Assembly: GCA_040080965.1 (NCBI GenBank)
Contig: JBEBHH010000004.1
Coordinates: 83,287-147,286, forward strand
Direction: 5' to 3'
Source of the DNA: SHZI01 sp040080965
GTDB lineage: Bacteria; Pseudomonadota; Gammaproteobacteria; Steroidobacterales; GCA-2729495
DNA: 64,000 nucleotides
Shown one piece after another: positions 43,833 through 52,920 of the stretch. A program made the translations under genes and the position numbers. Under the pieces are notes generated by a model. That model did no database searches. It had not been told where the DNA came from and was given only the letters and a program-made list of their open reading frames with translations. Numbering within the stretch: position 1 is the stretch's first letter; every line of letters starts with the position of its first letter.

Positions 43833-45854
43833 ATGCGCCTCCTTCCCGCCCTCGCCGTATCACTAGCCACAGTCGTCGCGGGTTGCTCGGCGCCTGACGA
43901 CCCCCCGGCGCCGGCTGCCGCTTCCGCGGCCCGCCCCTACCTGCTGGAGCGGGTCGACGACGCGGCAGTCGTCCAGCTGTACGCCGACGGCTTCAAGGAC
44001 CTCCCGCTCCGGGAGAAGCGGCTGGTGTACCACCTGACCCAGGCGGCCATTGCGGGCCGCGATATCTACTGGGACCAGCGCTACGCCCACGGCCTCGCCA
44101 TGCGCCGCGTGGTGGAGGAGATTCTCACCCACAGCGCGGGCATCGATCCGGCAACGCTCTCCGAGGTCACTCGCTACACGAAGCTCCTTTGGCTGAACTC
44201 CGGCCCGTACGGCAAGATCACCGCCCGGAAGTTCGTGATGAATTGCACGCCCGTGGCCTTCGCTGCGGCGGCGGCGCAGGCAGCGAAGAATGGCGCCTCC
44301 TTCGAGATGGCGCCGGGTGAATCGCTCGACGGGATGCTGGCACGGATGAACCCGCTGTTCTTCGACGCCACCTTTGACCCGCTGGTAACGCGAAAAACTC
44401 CCGAGGCTGGCAAGGACATCCTGCAGGAGAGCGCGAACAACCTGTACAGCGGCGTCTCAATGGAAGACCTGAAGGGCTTCAGGGAAACCTATCCCCTCAC
44501 CTCACGTCTCGTGAAGACCAACGGGAAGCTCGTCGAGGAGGTCTACAGGCTTGGCGGCCGGTACGATCCGCAGATCCGTGCCATTGTCGCCCACCTCGAA
44601 GCGGCACAGGCCTTTGCCACGCCGCCCATGCAGGAGGCGCTCGCAAGGCTGGTGCAGTGGTATCGCACCGGAGCGGACGCGGACCGCGAGGCCTACGACA
44701 TTGCCTGGGTCAACGACAAATCGTCGCCCGTGGACACGATCAATGGCTTCATCGAGGTATACCTCGACGCGCGGGGTGCAAAGGGCGCGTGGGAAGCACT
44801 CGTCTACTACGTGAATGGGCCGAAGACCGTCAGCATCGAGAAGCTTGCGATGAACGCCCAGTGGTTCGAGGATCACATGCCCTGGGCGCCGGAGTTTCGC
44901 AAGGCCGGCGTCAAGGGCATCACCGCCAGGGCCATCGATATCGTCATCGAAACGGGCGAAGCGGGTCCGCTGACGCCGGTGGGCATCAATCTGCCAAATG
45001 ACCAGACCGTGCGGGAGAAGCACGGCAGCAAGTCAGTGTCGCTGTCGAACGTGGCGGAGGCCTACGAGCGATCCATTGTTCCGGAATTCCGCCAGGAGTT
45101 TTCCTGGACGCCGGAAGAAGCGGCGCGCGCCAACAAGTGGAGCGCGTTTGCCAACGAGCTCACGACGAACATGCACGAGGTCATTGGCCATGCCTCGGGC
45201 AAGGTCAGCGACGCGGTCGGGGGCAAGCCGGGGACGATTCTCAAGGAGCAGTATTCCGCCCTCGAGGAAGCACGCGCCGACCTCGTCGCACTGTACTTCA
45301 TCGCCGATCCCAAGCTCGCCGAGCTCGGGCTGCTGAAGGCGTCGGACCAGGCCGAGATCGCCCGGACGGACTACGAGGGTTACACGCGGGGAGCGCTCGT
45401 CCAGCTGCGTCAGGTGCGCGAGGGCAGCCAGATCGAAGAAGACCACATGCGCAACCGCCAGATGATCGTGCACTGGCTCATTGCCAACACGAAGGCGATC
45501 GAGGTCCGCCAGCGTGATGGCAAGACCTACTACGTGATGGCAGACGCAGCGGCCTTCCGCGACGGCGTAGGGCGCCTGCTGGCCGAAGTCCAGCGGATCA
45601 AGAGCCTGGCCGACTATCCCGGGGCCAAGGCACTCTTCGAAACCCACGGCGTGCATTTCGATCCGGCGCTGCGGGACGAGGTCGTGGCGCGTGTTGACCG
45701 GCTCAAACTGCCGTCGTACACGGGCTTCGTCATGCCGAAGCTGACGGCGGTGAGAGACCAGACCGGCGCCATCACCGACGTCACCATCACATACCCAAGG
45801 GACCTGACTGCCCAGATGCTCGAGTTCTCGAAGGCGGGCGCTGGCCTGAGGTAG
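43833..45854 (+). CDS. dipeptidyl-peptidase III (M49) lipoprotein
   Basis: A 673-residue zinc metallopeptidase that removes dipeptides from peptide N termini. The signal ends in a lipobox (VVAGC, Cys about residue 18). The M49 signature HEVIGH (about residues 449-454, family HExxxH) is followed by ASGKV, and the third ligand motif EEARAD is about 25-30 residues later. Other conserved parts are NTINGFIEVYLDARGAKGAWEALVYYVN and SLSNVAEAYERS. The lipobox suggests a periplasmic or outer-membrane location, unlike the cytosolic eukaryotic enzyme. Start at ATG 43833; the longer frame overlaps the PEP-CTERM gene. Confidence 0.92.
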   Translation: MRLLPALAVSLATVVAGCSAPDDPPAPAAASAARPYLLERVDDAAVVQLYADGFKDLPLREKRLVYHLTQAAIAGRDIYWDQRYAHGLAMRRVVEEILTHSAGIDPATLSEVTRYTKLLWLNSGPYGKITARKFVMNCTPVAFAAAAAQAAKNGASFEMAPGESLDGMLARMNPLFFDATFDPLVTRKTPEAGKDILQESANNLYSGVSMEDLKGFRETYPLTSRLVKTNGKLVEEVYRLGGRYDPQIRAIVAHLEAAQAFATPPMQEALARLVQWYRTGADADREAYDIAWVNDKSSPVDTINGFIEVYLDARGAKGAWEALVYYVNGPKTVSIEKLAMNAQWFEDHMPWAPEFRKAGVKGITARAIDIVIETGEAGPLTPVGINLPNDQTVREKHGSKSVSLSNVAEAYERSIVPEFRQEFSWTPEEAARANKWSAFANELTTNMHEVIGHASGKVSDAVGGKPGTILKEQYSALEEARADLVALYFIADPKLAELGLLKASDQAEIARTDYEGYTRGALVQLRQVREGSQIEEDHMRNRQMIVHWLIANTKAIEVRQRDGKTYYVMADAAAFRDGVGRLLAEVQRIKSLADYPGAKALFETHGVHFDPALRDEVVARVDRLKLPSYTGFVMPKLTAVRDQTGAITDVTITYPRDLTAQMLEFSKAGAGLR

Positions 45855-45893
45855 CGGTCGCCGGGGGTATCCGCTGGCGGCAGGTTGAGCGGC

Positions 45894-46640
45894 CTAGCGG
45901 CGATCCTGGCAAACCCGGCGTCCCACATCGGGGTTATCGGTGAAGAAGCCAGTCATGCCCCGGTCCAGCGCGGCAGCAATTTCGCCGCCGAGGTTCCCAC
46001 GGGCTGCGGGCGCGCTGCCCCGTCGAAATGGCTCCGCCAGGTGCACGTTTTCCCCGCGAAACGTCCGGCCGTGCACGAACAGGCCGGCCTTGCGGGCATT
46101 GGCGGCAAGGTAGTCAGGGGCCGGAGGCGTCGCAGGCTGTCCGCATCGAAGGACTGGATGTACACCGGGACCGCAATACCGGAAAGCCCTGCGAGCAGCA
46201 CCCGCTCCGGGTCATGTCCGCGGGCCCGGAACACCTCCGGGTCCTTCAGCTCCGGGTAGAGGCCGACGACGCGGCCGCTGCGGCTCCCCTCCTCGCGCAA
46301 TACGCGGATGACCTCCGCCAGGGCTGGAACAGCGAACCGGTCGTTGAAGGCGGCGTTTGCCGGGCGCAATTCGGGCCGGGTTTCCCTCGCCCGCAGCCGC
46401 TGGAGCTCCGCCAGCGTAAAGTCCTCGACGAACCAGTCAGTCACTGGCTCCCCAAGGATGGTCTGTGTGGCCCGGCGGGCAGCAAACTCCGGCAGCTCGG
46501 CAACGTTCGTGCTGGCCTGGAGCTGGCGCTCGTGCCGCGCAACGAGGATGCCATCCCGGGTCATCACCAGGTCGGGTTCGATGAAGTCGTCACCGATACA
46601 GCGAGGACGGCGGCGAACAACCGTAACCTGAAGTGGGGCA
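45894..46640 (-). pseudogene. glycerophosphodiester phosphodiesterase remnant (5' truncated, frameshifted)
   Basis: Read on the minus strand, GDDFIEPDLVMTRDGILVARHE (split here: GDDFIEPDLV, MTRDGILVARHE) matches the middle of GlpQ-type enzymes. The match continues through TQTILGEPVTDWFVEDFTLAELQ and YIQSFDADSLRRLRP. At about 46120 the frame shifts by one base; the neighbouring frame resumes with DYLAANARKAGLFVHGRTFRGEN and ends GMTGFFTDNPDVGRRV. The N-terminal AHRG segment with catalytic His is missing: upstream of about 46640 there is a stop and no homology. With both lesions no active enzyme can be made. Confidence 0.85.
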
Positions 46641-46669
46641 TCATTCCCCGGTTACTCTGGCTGCTCCAC

Positions 46670-48316
46670 ATGAATCTCTCGTTGCACCTGGATGATCGCT
46701 GGCGGCTCGCCGCCGCCCTCCTCACCGCCGGCCTGGCACTGGGCGGGTGCAACGCTGCAGGCCGTCCCGTCGCTGCTGCAGCGGCCCCGAAGCCCATGCT
46801 GATCCCGGTACCGGGCGCCGGATTCTCGTCCCAGGTGCTCCTCACGACCGGCGAGGCCGTGGGCGACTACCGCCCGCCCGGCGTGCTGGACGGCATGGTG
46901 GCCTTCCCCTCCCGGGACGCGGAGTCCGTGGAGCTGTTCGTCACCCACGAACTCGAGGCGAGCGAGGGCCGAAGCTATCGCCTGGCCAATGGGACGGAAC
47001 TCACCGGGTCCCGCATCACCCGCTTCAGTATCGACCGCCGCACGCGCCGGATCACGTCGGCCCGTCTCGCCTACTGGGAAGTGCGGGACCGCGCCGGCCG
47101 GGTTGTGGCGGACGGGTCCCAGCTCGGCGGGAGATCTGGCAAGGGTACCGCCGGCCTGGAATCGTTCTGCTCGGCATCGGGCTGGTCGGCCGGGGAGTAT
47201 GGCTTCGTGGACCGGCTCGTCATGGCCCACGAGGAGGTGACCCGGTCGGAGGGCCATCCCCAGGGCGGCACGATCTACGCACTCGACGTCGCTGGCGAGA
47301 CGCTCTGGGCGCTCCCGGAACTGGGTCGGGGCTCCTGGGAGAACAGCGCAGCCCTCAGCACCCCCGATGGCGCCCGGCCCGATGGCCACGTGGCCCTGCT
47401 GCTGGGCGATGACCTGGAGTTCGGCCGCGCGCCGCTCTATCTGTGGATCGGCCGGAAGATCCCGGGTGGCAACTTCACGGAGCGCAACGGCCTGGCCCGG
47501 GGGCAACTGCACGTGTGGGTGGCGGACAACGGGGACCGGACCCCCCAGCAATGGCTCGGCTCCGGCACGGCGCGAGAGGGCCGGTTTGTGCCCCTGGCAA
47601 CGCGGACCGCGGACGGCAAGCCCGGTGGCGAGACGGATGCTGCCGGCTATTTCAACGATCCCGAACTGCGCCGACGCGCCGGGGCGCTGGGCGCCTTCAC
47701 GTTCTCGCGGCCGGAGGACCTGCACACCAATCCCCGCAAGGGCACGCAGGTGGTGTTCACCTCCACGGGGCATGGCGGCCAGTACCCGGCCGACGACTGG
47801 GGCAACGTGTACCTGATGGATGTGACCTTCACGACCGATGCAGACGGCGACCTGGCAGCTGAAGGCAGTGGCCGCCTGTTTTACGACAGCGACGAAACCG
47901 GAGACCGCGGACTGCGCAGCCCGGATAACCTGGTGTGGGCCAGCAATGGCCTGATCTACGTGCAGGAAGACAAGGCGACAAAGCGCGCCGCATTCGGCGC
48001 CGACTCCGGGCGCGAAGCGTCCGTGTGGTCGCTGGACCCTGCGGGAGGCTCACCACCCGGGCGGATTGCGGAAATCGACCGGCGCGCCGTGCCCGCGGGC
48101 AGCACCGACAGCAAGGCCGGCGAGTTGGGGGCCTGGGAATCGTCCGGCATCGTTGATGTCACGCCGCTGCTCGGGGGCGCAACCGGCGAAATCCTCTTGC
48201 TGGCCAACGTGCAGGCCCACGGCGTCACGGACGGACGGATTGGCGGTCCCGGCGGCCTGGTCGAAGCGAGCCAGCTGCTGCTGCTTTCGGGCGGCAGGGC
48301 ACCCGCGCTCCGCTAG
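46670..48316 (+). CDS. PhoX-like DUF839 lipoprotein
   Basis: A 548-residue protein. The signal ends in a lipobox (LALGGC, Cys about residue 27). The body is a beta-propeller of the DUF839/PhoX type: VTHELEASEGRSYRLANG near residue 90, VMAHEEVTRSEGHPQGGTIYALDV, ALLLGDDL, LHTNPRKGTQVVFTSTGHGG and SPDNLVWASNGLIYVQEDKA. PhoX enzymes are calcium/iron alkaline phosphatases. Acidic ligands are present, but exact active-site residues cannot be confirmed, so phosphatase or esterase-like activity is likely rather than certain. The start falls beside the truncated end of the glycerophosphodiesterase remnant. Confidence 0.8.
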   Translation: MNLSLHLDDRWRLAAALLTAGLALGGCNAAGRPVAAAAAPKPMLIPVPGAGFSSQVLLTTGEAVGDYRPPGVLDGMVAFPSRDAESVELFVTHELEASEGRSYRLANGTELTGSRITRFSIDRRTRRITSARLAYWEVRDRAGRVVADGSQLGGRSGKGTAGLESFCSASGWSAGEYGFVDRLVMAHEEVTRSEGHPQGGTIYALDVAGETLWALPELGRGSWENSAALSTPDGARPDGHVALLLGDDLEFGRAPLYLWIGRKIPGGNFTERNGLARGQLHVWVADNGDRTPQQWLGSGTAREGRFVPLATRTADGKPGGETDAAGYFNDPELRRRAGALGAFTFSRPEDLHTNPRKGTQVVFTSTGHGGQYPADDWGNVYLMDVTFTTDADGDLAAEGSGRLFYDSDETGDRGLRSPDNLVWASNGLIYVQEDKATKRAAFGADSGREASVWSLDPAGGSPPGRIAEIDRRAVPAGSTDSKAGELGAWESSGIVDVTPLLGGATGEILLLANVQAHGVTDGRIGGPGGLVEASQLLLLSGGRAPALR

Positions 48317-48483
48317 TGCCGTGACAATACCAACTCCGATTCGTCAACAGCCTGCAACGGTCGCCGCGTAGTGTTCATTCCAACAGGGCTGGGGCAGGCG
48401 CGAGCTCACGTCGCCACACCAGAACGGTAACAAATCGGCGCGGCTGCCGCCCCAGCCCGCCCTTCCGCCCCGACGTCCTCTAC

Positions 48484-48609
48484 TCAGGGATTCGTGGCGA
48501 CGCCTTCCCCATCCATGGTGTATCCCAGCAGCCCACCAACCGCGTTCGCCAGGATCATCGCGCGCTGAACGCTCAGCCAGCTGGCAATGACCACGATCTT
48601 GCCGTCGTA
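48484..48609 (-). pseudogene. 3' fragment of a paralogue of the 49720-50346 membrane protein gene
   Basis: On the minus strand this stretch encodes 41 residues beginning YDGKIVVIASWLSVQRAM and ending at TGA. They match the C terminus of the protein at 49720-50346 (YDGKTVVIASWLSVQRAM, then LANAVGGLLGYTMD) almost residue for residue. Homology breaks abruptly at 48610, where the TGTTG end of an IS21-like miniature element begins. No start or upstream part of the gene is seen. It is a truncated duplicate. The rest of the non-coding stretch 48317-48483 shows nothing recognisable. Confidence 0.9.
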
Positions 48610-48770
48610 TGTTGACGTCCATCCACAATTGACCCACTTGGCGGAGTGACTTCCATCGATATCTGACCCGGGTAACTGATTCGCGCTGCTGCCCCCACGT
48701 TAACGGCAGATCCGTTAGTCGGGTCAATTCTGGTTGAAACTTCCGAGTCAATGCTGGGCGGAACCCAACA
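48610..48770. mobile_element. 161-bp IS21-like miniature element (ends only)
   Basis: The element is bounded by TGTTG (48610-48614) and CAACA (48766-48770). Subterminal repeats AATTGACCC (48627-48635) and GGGTCAATT (48721-48729) are inverted, with further copies ATCTGACCC (48661) and GAGTCAATG. Terminal TGT/ACA with several internal TTGACCC-type repeats facing each other is the layout of IS21-family ends. No transposase frame is present. No clear target duplication flanks it. It abuts a truncated gene copy, so an insertion followed by deletion is likely. Confidence 0.5.
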
Positions 48771-48827
48771 GACTTGTTATCCATTGCGAGCCTTGCTTTC
48801 AGTGAAGCGTGCCTTCTCTATGGGGGA

Positions 48828-49262
48828 CTACACTCCACCGGGGATCACCTTCGTGCAACTCGGGAACCACGGAATTCGGTGGATTTGCATCCCGGAGACT
48901 GAACCGACCTCGCCCAGCTGGACCTTTGCATAGGCATCCTTTTGGCGCGGGTGCATCCCCGAGAATGTTACGGTGCATCGCGCCTCATCGCATTGGACCG
49001 GTCCCTTGATGCTACCCGCCAGGCTACCGACGTTGTATTTATCCCTCGGCACGTTCAGATAAATCAACTTTTCCCAAGAGATGGTGAAATACCATTTCCC
49101 CGTCGCATAGTCGCACTTGGACTCACCGTCCTGCTTCAGGTCCCGCACGTGATACGGCTTCGTCGGTGTAGTTGCAATCGGCGCGGCCCAACCCGCATTG
49201 GCCAACAATAAGGCGACCAGGCTCAGCAGGCCCGGGAAAAAAGCAAGACTGCCGCTTTTCAT
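48828..49262 (-). CDS. small secreted protein, unknown function
   Basis: A 144-residue protein. A clear signal peptide (about residues 1-26, LLLANAGWA) is followed by a ~118-residue domain with several cysteines (KCDYATG, VQCDEARCTVTF, PSCTK) that could form disulfides. Motifs include GKWYFTISWEKLIYLNVPRDKYNVGSL. I recognise no family. The codon use and local sequence look less GC-rich than neighbours, which suggests acquisition by transfer. First of three small same-strand genes (with 49313 and 49720) next to an IS21-like remnant. Confidence 0.7.
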   Translation of the reverse strand: MKSGSLAFFPGLLSLVALLLANAGWAAPIATTPTKPYHVRDLKQDGESKCDYATGKWYFTISWEKLIYLNVPRDKYNVGSLAGSIKGPVQCDEARCTVTFSGMHPRQKDAYAKVQLGEVGSVSGMQIHRIPWFPSCTKVIPGGV

Positions 49263-49312
49263 TGTTCACTCCTGTCTGTGAGATCTCGCGACGTTATGTA
49301 TTTGGTGCCGGA

Positions 49313-49702
49313 CTAGTCCGGGCAGTAGCTCGCCATCTCGTCCAGATTCACGCCCTCTTCCGCCCCCTTTGCGACCATCTCGGCGTCGCTGATTCCCACC
49401 AGACATCCGCCACTACCGTTCTTCAGGTGCGCCTGGTGCCCGCCTGGCATAGTTATGGTGATGAGGCCGTCTGCAGCGATAATGTAGGTGCCCGTCTCCG
49501 TGTTGCCCATAGCTGTGACCGCCACGGTGTCGCCGGATTGGAAATCGTACTTCTGAATGAAGATCATCGGACTGTCTGGGTACTTGGCGAGATACACGCC
49601 GCTGGGTTTCCCACTGCCTCCACCGCCGCACCCCGCAAGCAAAGCTCCCAGCAGGATGCAGCACGGCAGTCGACGCGATTGCGCAAAGCGTTTAATGGCC
49701 AT
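49313..49702 (-). CDS. small lipoprotein, unknown function
   Basis: A 129-residue lipoprotein. ATG 49702 follows GGGAGAG. The signal ends in a lipobox (LLAGC, Cys about residue 24) followed by a Gly linker. The mature part (about 100 residues) is beta-rich: SGVYLAKYPDSPMIFIQKYDFQSGDTVAVTAMGNTETGTYIIAADGLITITM. It ends with two cysteines (GGCLVG, ASYCPD). The pattern resembles small lipocalin-like or inhibitor-type folds, but I cannot assign a family. It lies between the secreted protein and the membrane protein genes, with short gaps. Confidence 0.72.
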   Translation of the reverse strand: MAIKRFAQSRRLPCCILLGALLAGCGGGGSGKPSGVYLAKYPDSPMIFIQKYDFQSGDTVAVTAMGNTETGTYIIAADGLITITMPGGHQAHLKNGSGGCLVGISDAEMVAKGAEEGVNLDEMASYCPD

Positions 49703-49719
49703 CAGCTCTCTCCCGTTAG

Positions 49720-50346
49720 TCACCCATTGGTCCTGGCGGCCGCCGAGCCTTCCTCATCCATTGTGTACCCCAGCAACCCGCCAACCGCGTTCGCAAGAAT
49801 CATCGCGCGCTGGACGCTCAGCCAGCTGGCAATGACCACGGTCTTGCCGTCGTACTCCATCCGGACCTTCTTGCCCTTCGCATCGATTCCTCCCGCTACG
49901 ATCATGGCGAGGCTCGTCGTAGCGTCAGCGGCCATTGCCGAGACCCTGGCCATCTCCGGGCTACCACCAAACGGGTCACGCTCAACGCGCCGCGCAACCT
50001 CGTTGTAGTCCTGCGCGGAGTGGCGGAAGTCCTGCCGGACGTTGCGATTCTCGACGAACAGCCGGGAGATCTTTGCGCGGTCGTAGGTTTTCTTGCCGAC
50101 CCTGAGATCCTTCTCGCCCACCGAGATCTCGCGCATGCGGGAGCGCCACCAGACCAGGAACGCGAAGGCAGGGATGGGCAGCTGCCACGCCCACCGCTCC
50201 CCGAGCAGGAACATCAGCGAGATCAGCGTGAAGAACACGTACCAGGCGCACCCGGCCTTGAACCAGAGCTTGTCCTGCCGGTAGCGAATCACCTTGCGGC
50301 CATCACTCTCCGCGAACTCGAAGCCGTAGCGATAATCCTCGTCCAC
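49720..50346 (-). CDS. two-span membrane protein, unknown function (has a truncated paralogue)
   Basis: A 208-residue protein. Two adjacent membrane helices (about residues 30-48 and 52-68: WYVFFTLISLMFLLG, AWQLPIPAFAFLVWW) are followed by a ~135-residue cytoplasmic part. That part has VGKKTYDRAKISRLFVENRN, SLAMIVAGGIDAKGKKVRMEYDGKTVVIASWL and NAVGGLLGYTMDEEG. The early cytoplasmic part resembles PH-like membrane proteins (VGEKDLRVGKKTYDRAKIS) but no family is certain. A fragment of a second copy lies at 48484-48609, on the other side of two unrelated small genes. Confidence 0.75.
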   Translation of the reverse strand: MDEDYRYGFEFAESDGRKVIRYRQDKLWFKAGCAWYVFFTLISLMFLLGERWAWQLPIPAFAFLVWWRSRMREISVGEKDLRVGKKTYDRAKISRLFVENRNVRQDFRHSAQDYNEVARRVERDPFGGSPEMARVSAMAADATTSLAMIVAGGIDAKGKKVRMEYDGKTVVIASWLSVQRAMILANAVGGLLGYTMDEEGSAAARTNG

Positions 50347-50383
50347 GTTGCTTTGCTCCCCCGCTCTACTTAAGCATCCACAC

Positions 50384-51325
50384 CTACGGGCTGGCAGAAC
50401 TGATCACGATCTCGACGCGCCGGTTCTTCTGCCGATCCGCTTCAGTGTTATTTCCGGCCACGGGCTGCGTGGCGCCAAATCCCGTGGCGGTGATGGCACG
50501 CCCCTTCAACTCGGGCCTGGACACCAGGAACCTGCGCACCGCGTCCGCGCGCGCCTGGGACAGCCGGGCGTTGTAGTCCGCCGTGCCGACATTGTCGGTG
50601 TGGCCCTCGACGGTGACCGCCGCGCCCGTGAACGCGGCGATCCGGCCAGCGGCATCGAGCAATGCGGCCTGCGCCTGCGGCAGCAATTCCGACTTGCCAA
50701 ACTCAAACAGCACCGAGGCATCGAAGGCGATCGTCACGGCGGCGCCGATGGCCCCGATGGCGTCGATGTCGGCGCCCGGATACTGGCCTCCGCAGGCCTT
50801 CCTGAGATCCGTGACCCGGGCGTAGTGGTACCGCGCTCCCGGCGTGGCGACGCCCGCGATGTCGATCTCGGCGGTGCCGCCAGCAATGTCGCCGACCTCG
50901 ATCCAGGCGCTTCCATCCGCAGAGATGGCCAGGCGCATGGGCTCGATGGCCGGGCCTACCTCGAAGACATACAGGTCGGGTCCCGCCACGTCGACCACGG
51001 CGTTGTCCGCGAAGCGCACCACCAGCACGCCGCCGCAGCCGAGCACGACGTCCTGCGGGTTCGCCGGATCGATGCGCCCGGGGTTGTAGTCCGGTGGGCC
51101 GAGCGTCGTGTTCGCATCGGCCCACCGCTTGTCGCGCGGTGGCGGCGTGCCGAGCGTGAAGGAGGCGACGTCGTCGGCAAAGGACGCGTCGCCCAGCGGG
51201 AAGACGATCGCCTTGCCGCGCGAATCCTTGTACGTGGTGCTGGTGCCCTCGCTGAAGGCGGGGGCGCTGATCAGAAGGACCAGGGCCGCAACGATCGTGG
51301 GAGCGGATTCCGTCATGGCAGCCAT
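50384..51325 (-). CDS. OmpA-family exported protein
   Basis: A 313-residue protein. The signal peptide (about residues 1-26, SAPAFSEG) is followed by a ~180-residue beta-rich domain with GPPDYNPG, LGCGGVLVVRFADNAVVDV and LYVFEVGPAIEPMRLAISADGS, resembling a jelly-roll/F5-8-like module. An OmpA C-terminal domain (about 205-313) then has VLFEFGKSELLPQA, VTVEGHTDNVGTADYN, LSQARADAVRRFL and RQKNRRVEIVI. It probably binds peptidoglycan and presents a ligand-binding domain. ATG 51325 is behind GGAGGT. Confidence 0.9.
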   Translation of the reverse strand: MAAMTESAPTIVAALVLLISAPAFSEGTSTTYKDSRGKAIVFPLGDASFADDVASFTLGTPPPRDKRWADANTTLGPPDYNPGRIDPANPQDVVLGCGGVLVVRFADNAVVDVAGPDLYVFEVGPAIEPMRLAISADGSAWIEVGDIAGGTAEIDIAGVATPGARYHYARVTDLRKACGGQYPGADIDAIGAIGAAVTIAFDASVLFEFGKSELLPQAQAALLDAAGRIAAFTGAAVTVEGHTDNVGTADYNARLSQARADAVRRFLVSRPELKGRAITATGFGATQPVAGNNTEADRQKNRRVEIVISSASP

Positions 51326-51597
51326 CAGGACCACCTCCGGGCGAGGATCAGGTCGGCGGCATCGGCGCGAGATCAATCGTCTTTGGCCGGATACACGGGG
51401 AACGTGCAGCGCTGCTCTGCACTATAGGCCGGGGGAATGTCCGGCGCCACCCGGGTGGTACCGGCGCGGGGATGCAGCATACCGGCGCTGATTGGGCTAA
51501 TCTCGCCCGGCAGACTTTGGGATTTGCCAGGCACTGATCGCACCGGTCAGTGTTCGGGGGGCACTTCAGCGCAAATAATGAATCAAGGGGGTTACTC

Positions 51598-52833
51598 ATG
51601 CGAATCCGCCGACTAAACGTCCCGACAACACTCGGAATTGGGGTTCTGGCCGGCATCCTGACGGGCTGCGGGGCTACCAGCCCGCCGGCCAAAGCAGAGC
51701 CGGCGGCCAAGGCCACCTCGCCAGACCTGGCCAACCTTCCAGCGCCCGGTCAGCCCATACCCCCGGAATGGGTGGGCAAGGAACTGCCGGTCCGCATGAT
51801 TCCGAACATCCCGCAATCCGCCGAGGCCTACTACGCCCCGGACAACCTGCACGTCATTGCGCAGACCAAGGATCCGATGGCGGCGCAGCCCGAAAAGGGC
51901 AAGATCGGCGGTTCGCTGACCTTCACCTACACCGACACCGGCGAGGAACTCACCCGCATCAACGACAAGGGCCAGGACGCCTGCTCCTGGTTCCTGCCAG
52001 ATGGCTCGGGAGTCATCTTCACCTCCACCCGGGACAACCTCGATATGCCGCCGGGCAACTGGTCCGAGGAGACCGACTACCCCCAGGGCGCCGAGTTGTA
52101 CACGGCCGACCTGAAGGGCGGCAACATCAAGCGCCTGACCAACAACAAGTACTACGAGGCCGAGGTCACGACCTCCCTCGATGGCAAATGGGTGTTCTTC
52201 GGCCGGCAGATCAACGGCATGCTGGATATCTGGAAAATGCGCATCGACGGCACGGGCGAGCAGCAGCTGACCTTCACCAAGGACTGGCAGGAAGGCGCGC
52301 CCTACCCGACCCCCGATGGCAAGCACCTGATCTTCCGCGCCTGGCTGAAGAGCGACAAGCTGCGGATCAACGAGGAGTTCAAGGCCACGGGCAAGCACCA
52401 GCAGACGCCGATGACCATCTTCACCATGACGACGGATGGCACCAACGTGCAGCCCCGCACGTTCACCAAGGACATGAACTGGGCCCCCTTCATCGCCCCG
52501 GACGGCCAGCACTTCTTCTATGACCGGGTCTTCGAAGGCAACAACTGGGAAGTCGTGATGAACGACCTGGCCGGCGGCGAACCCAAGCAGATCACCTACA
52601 ACAAGGGCTTCGACGGCTTCGTGTCCATCTCCTGGGACGGCAAGAAGCTGCTCTTCGGCCGCAGCCTGGGCTCCGGGTTCATGTCCAACATCCACACCTT
52701 CGTGATGGACATTTCCTCGCTCAACGTCGGACCGGAGAATTTCAAGGGCAGCATTCCGGCCCGGGCCAAGCGGCCCGCCGGCTGGGTCGAGGACCCCAAG
52801 CTCAAGGACTTCGGCGACCGGCTGGGCACCTAG
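51598..52833 (+). CDS. lipoprotein with TolB-like PD40 beta-propeller
   Basis: A 411-residue lipoprotein. ATG 51598 follows AGGGGG. The signal ends in GILTGC (Cys about residue 24), then a Pro/Ala linker. The rest is a six-bladed PD40/TolB-type propeller with repeats such as DACSWFLPDGSGVIFTSTRD, GKWVFFGRQINGMLDIWKMRIDGTGEQQLTF, PTPDGKHLIFRAW and APFIAPDGQHFFYDRV. It is likely a periplasmic scaffold or peptidase-associated sensor; no catalytic domain is attached. A strong terminator follows. Confidence 0.88.
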   Translation: MRIRRLNVPTTLGIGVLAGILTGCGATSPPAKAEPAAKATSPDLANLPAPGQPIPPEWVGKELPVRMIPNIPQSAEAYYAPDNLHVIAQTKDPMAAQPEKGKIGGSLTFTYTDTGEELTRINDKGQDACSWFLPDGSGVIFTSTRDNLDMPPGNWSEETDYPQGAELYTADLKGGNIKRLTNNKYYEAEVTTSLDGKWVFFGRQINGMLDIWKMRIDGTGEQQLTFTKDWQEGAPYPTPDGKHLIFRAWLKSDKLRINEEFKATGKHQQTPMTIFTMTTDGTNVQPRTFTKDMNWAPFIAPDGQHFFYDRVFEGNNWEVVMNDLAGGEPKQITYNKGFDGFVSISWDGKKLLFGRSLGSGFMSNIHTFVMDISSLNVGPENFKGSIPARAKRPAGWVEDPKLKDFGDRLGT

Positions 52834-52876
52834 CCAGCGAGAGGGCAGCCGCAATCGGCTGCCGTGAGGAAACTAC

Positions 52877-52918
52877 CGGGGGACGGTGGGCTTTGGCCTC
52901 CGTCCCCCGTTTTTTTTG
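52877..52918 (+). terminator. rho-independent terminator after the PD40 lipoprotein
   Basis: CGGGGGACGG pairs perfectly with CCGTCCCCCG around a 13-nt loop, followed by eight to nine T residues. A smaller perfect hairpin (GCAGCCG-CAAT-CGGCTGC) precedes it near 52846-52863. Confidence 0.92.
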
Positions 52919-52920
52919 GC

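Noticed and set aside
48344..48784. A 146-codon minus-strand frame between the PhoX-like gene and the secreted protein
   Set aside because: It reads the IS21-like element and the gene fragment in a different frame from the one that matches the intact paralogue.
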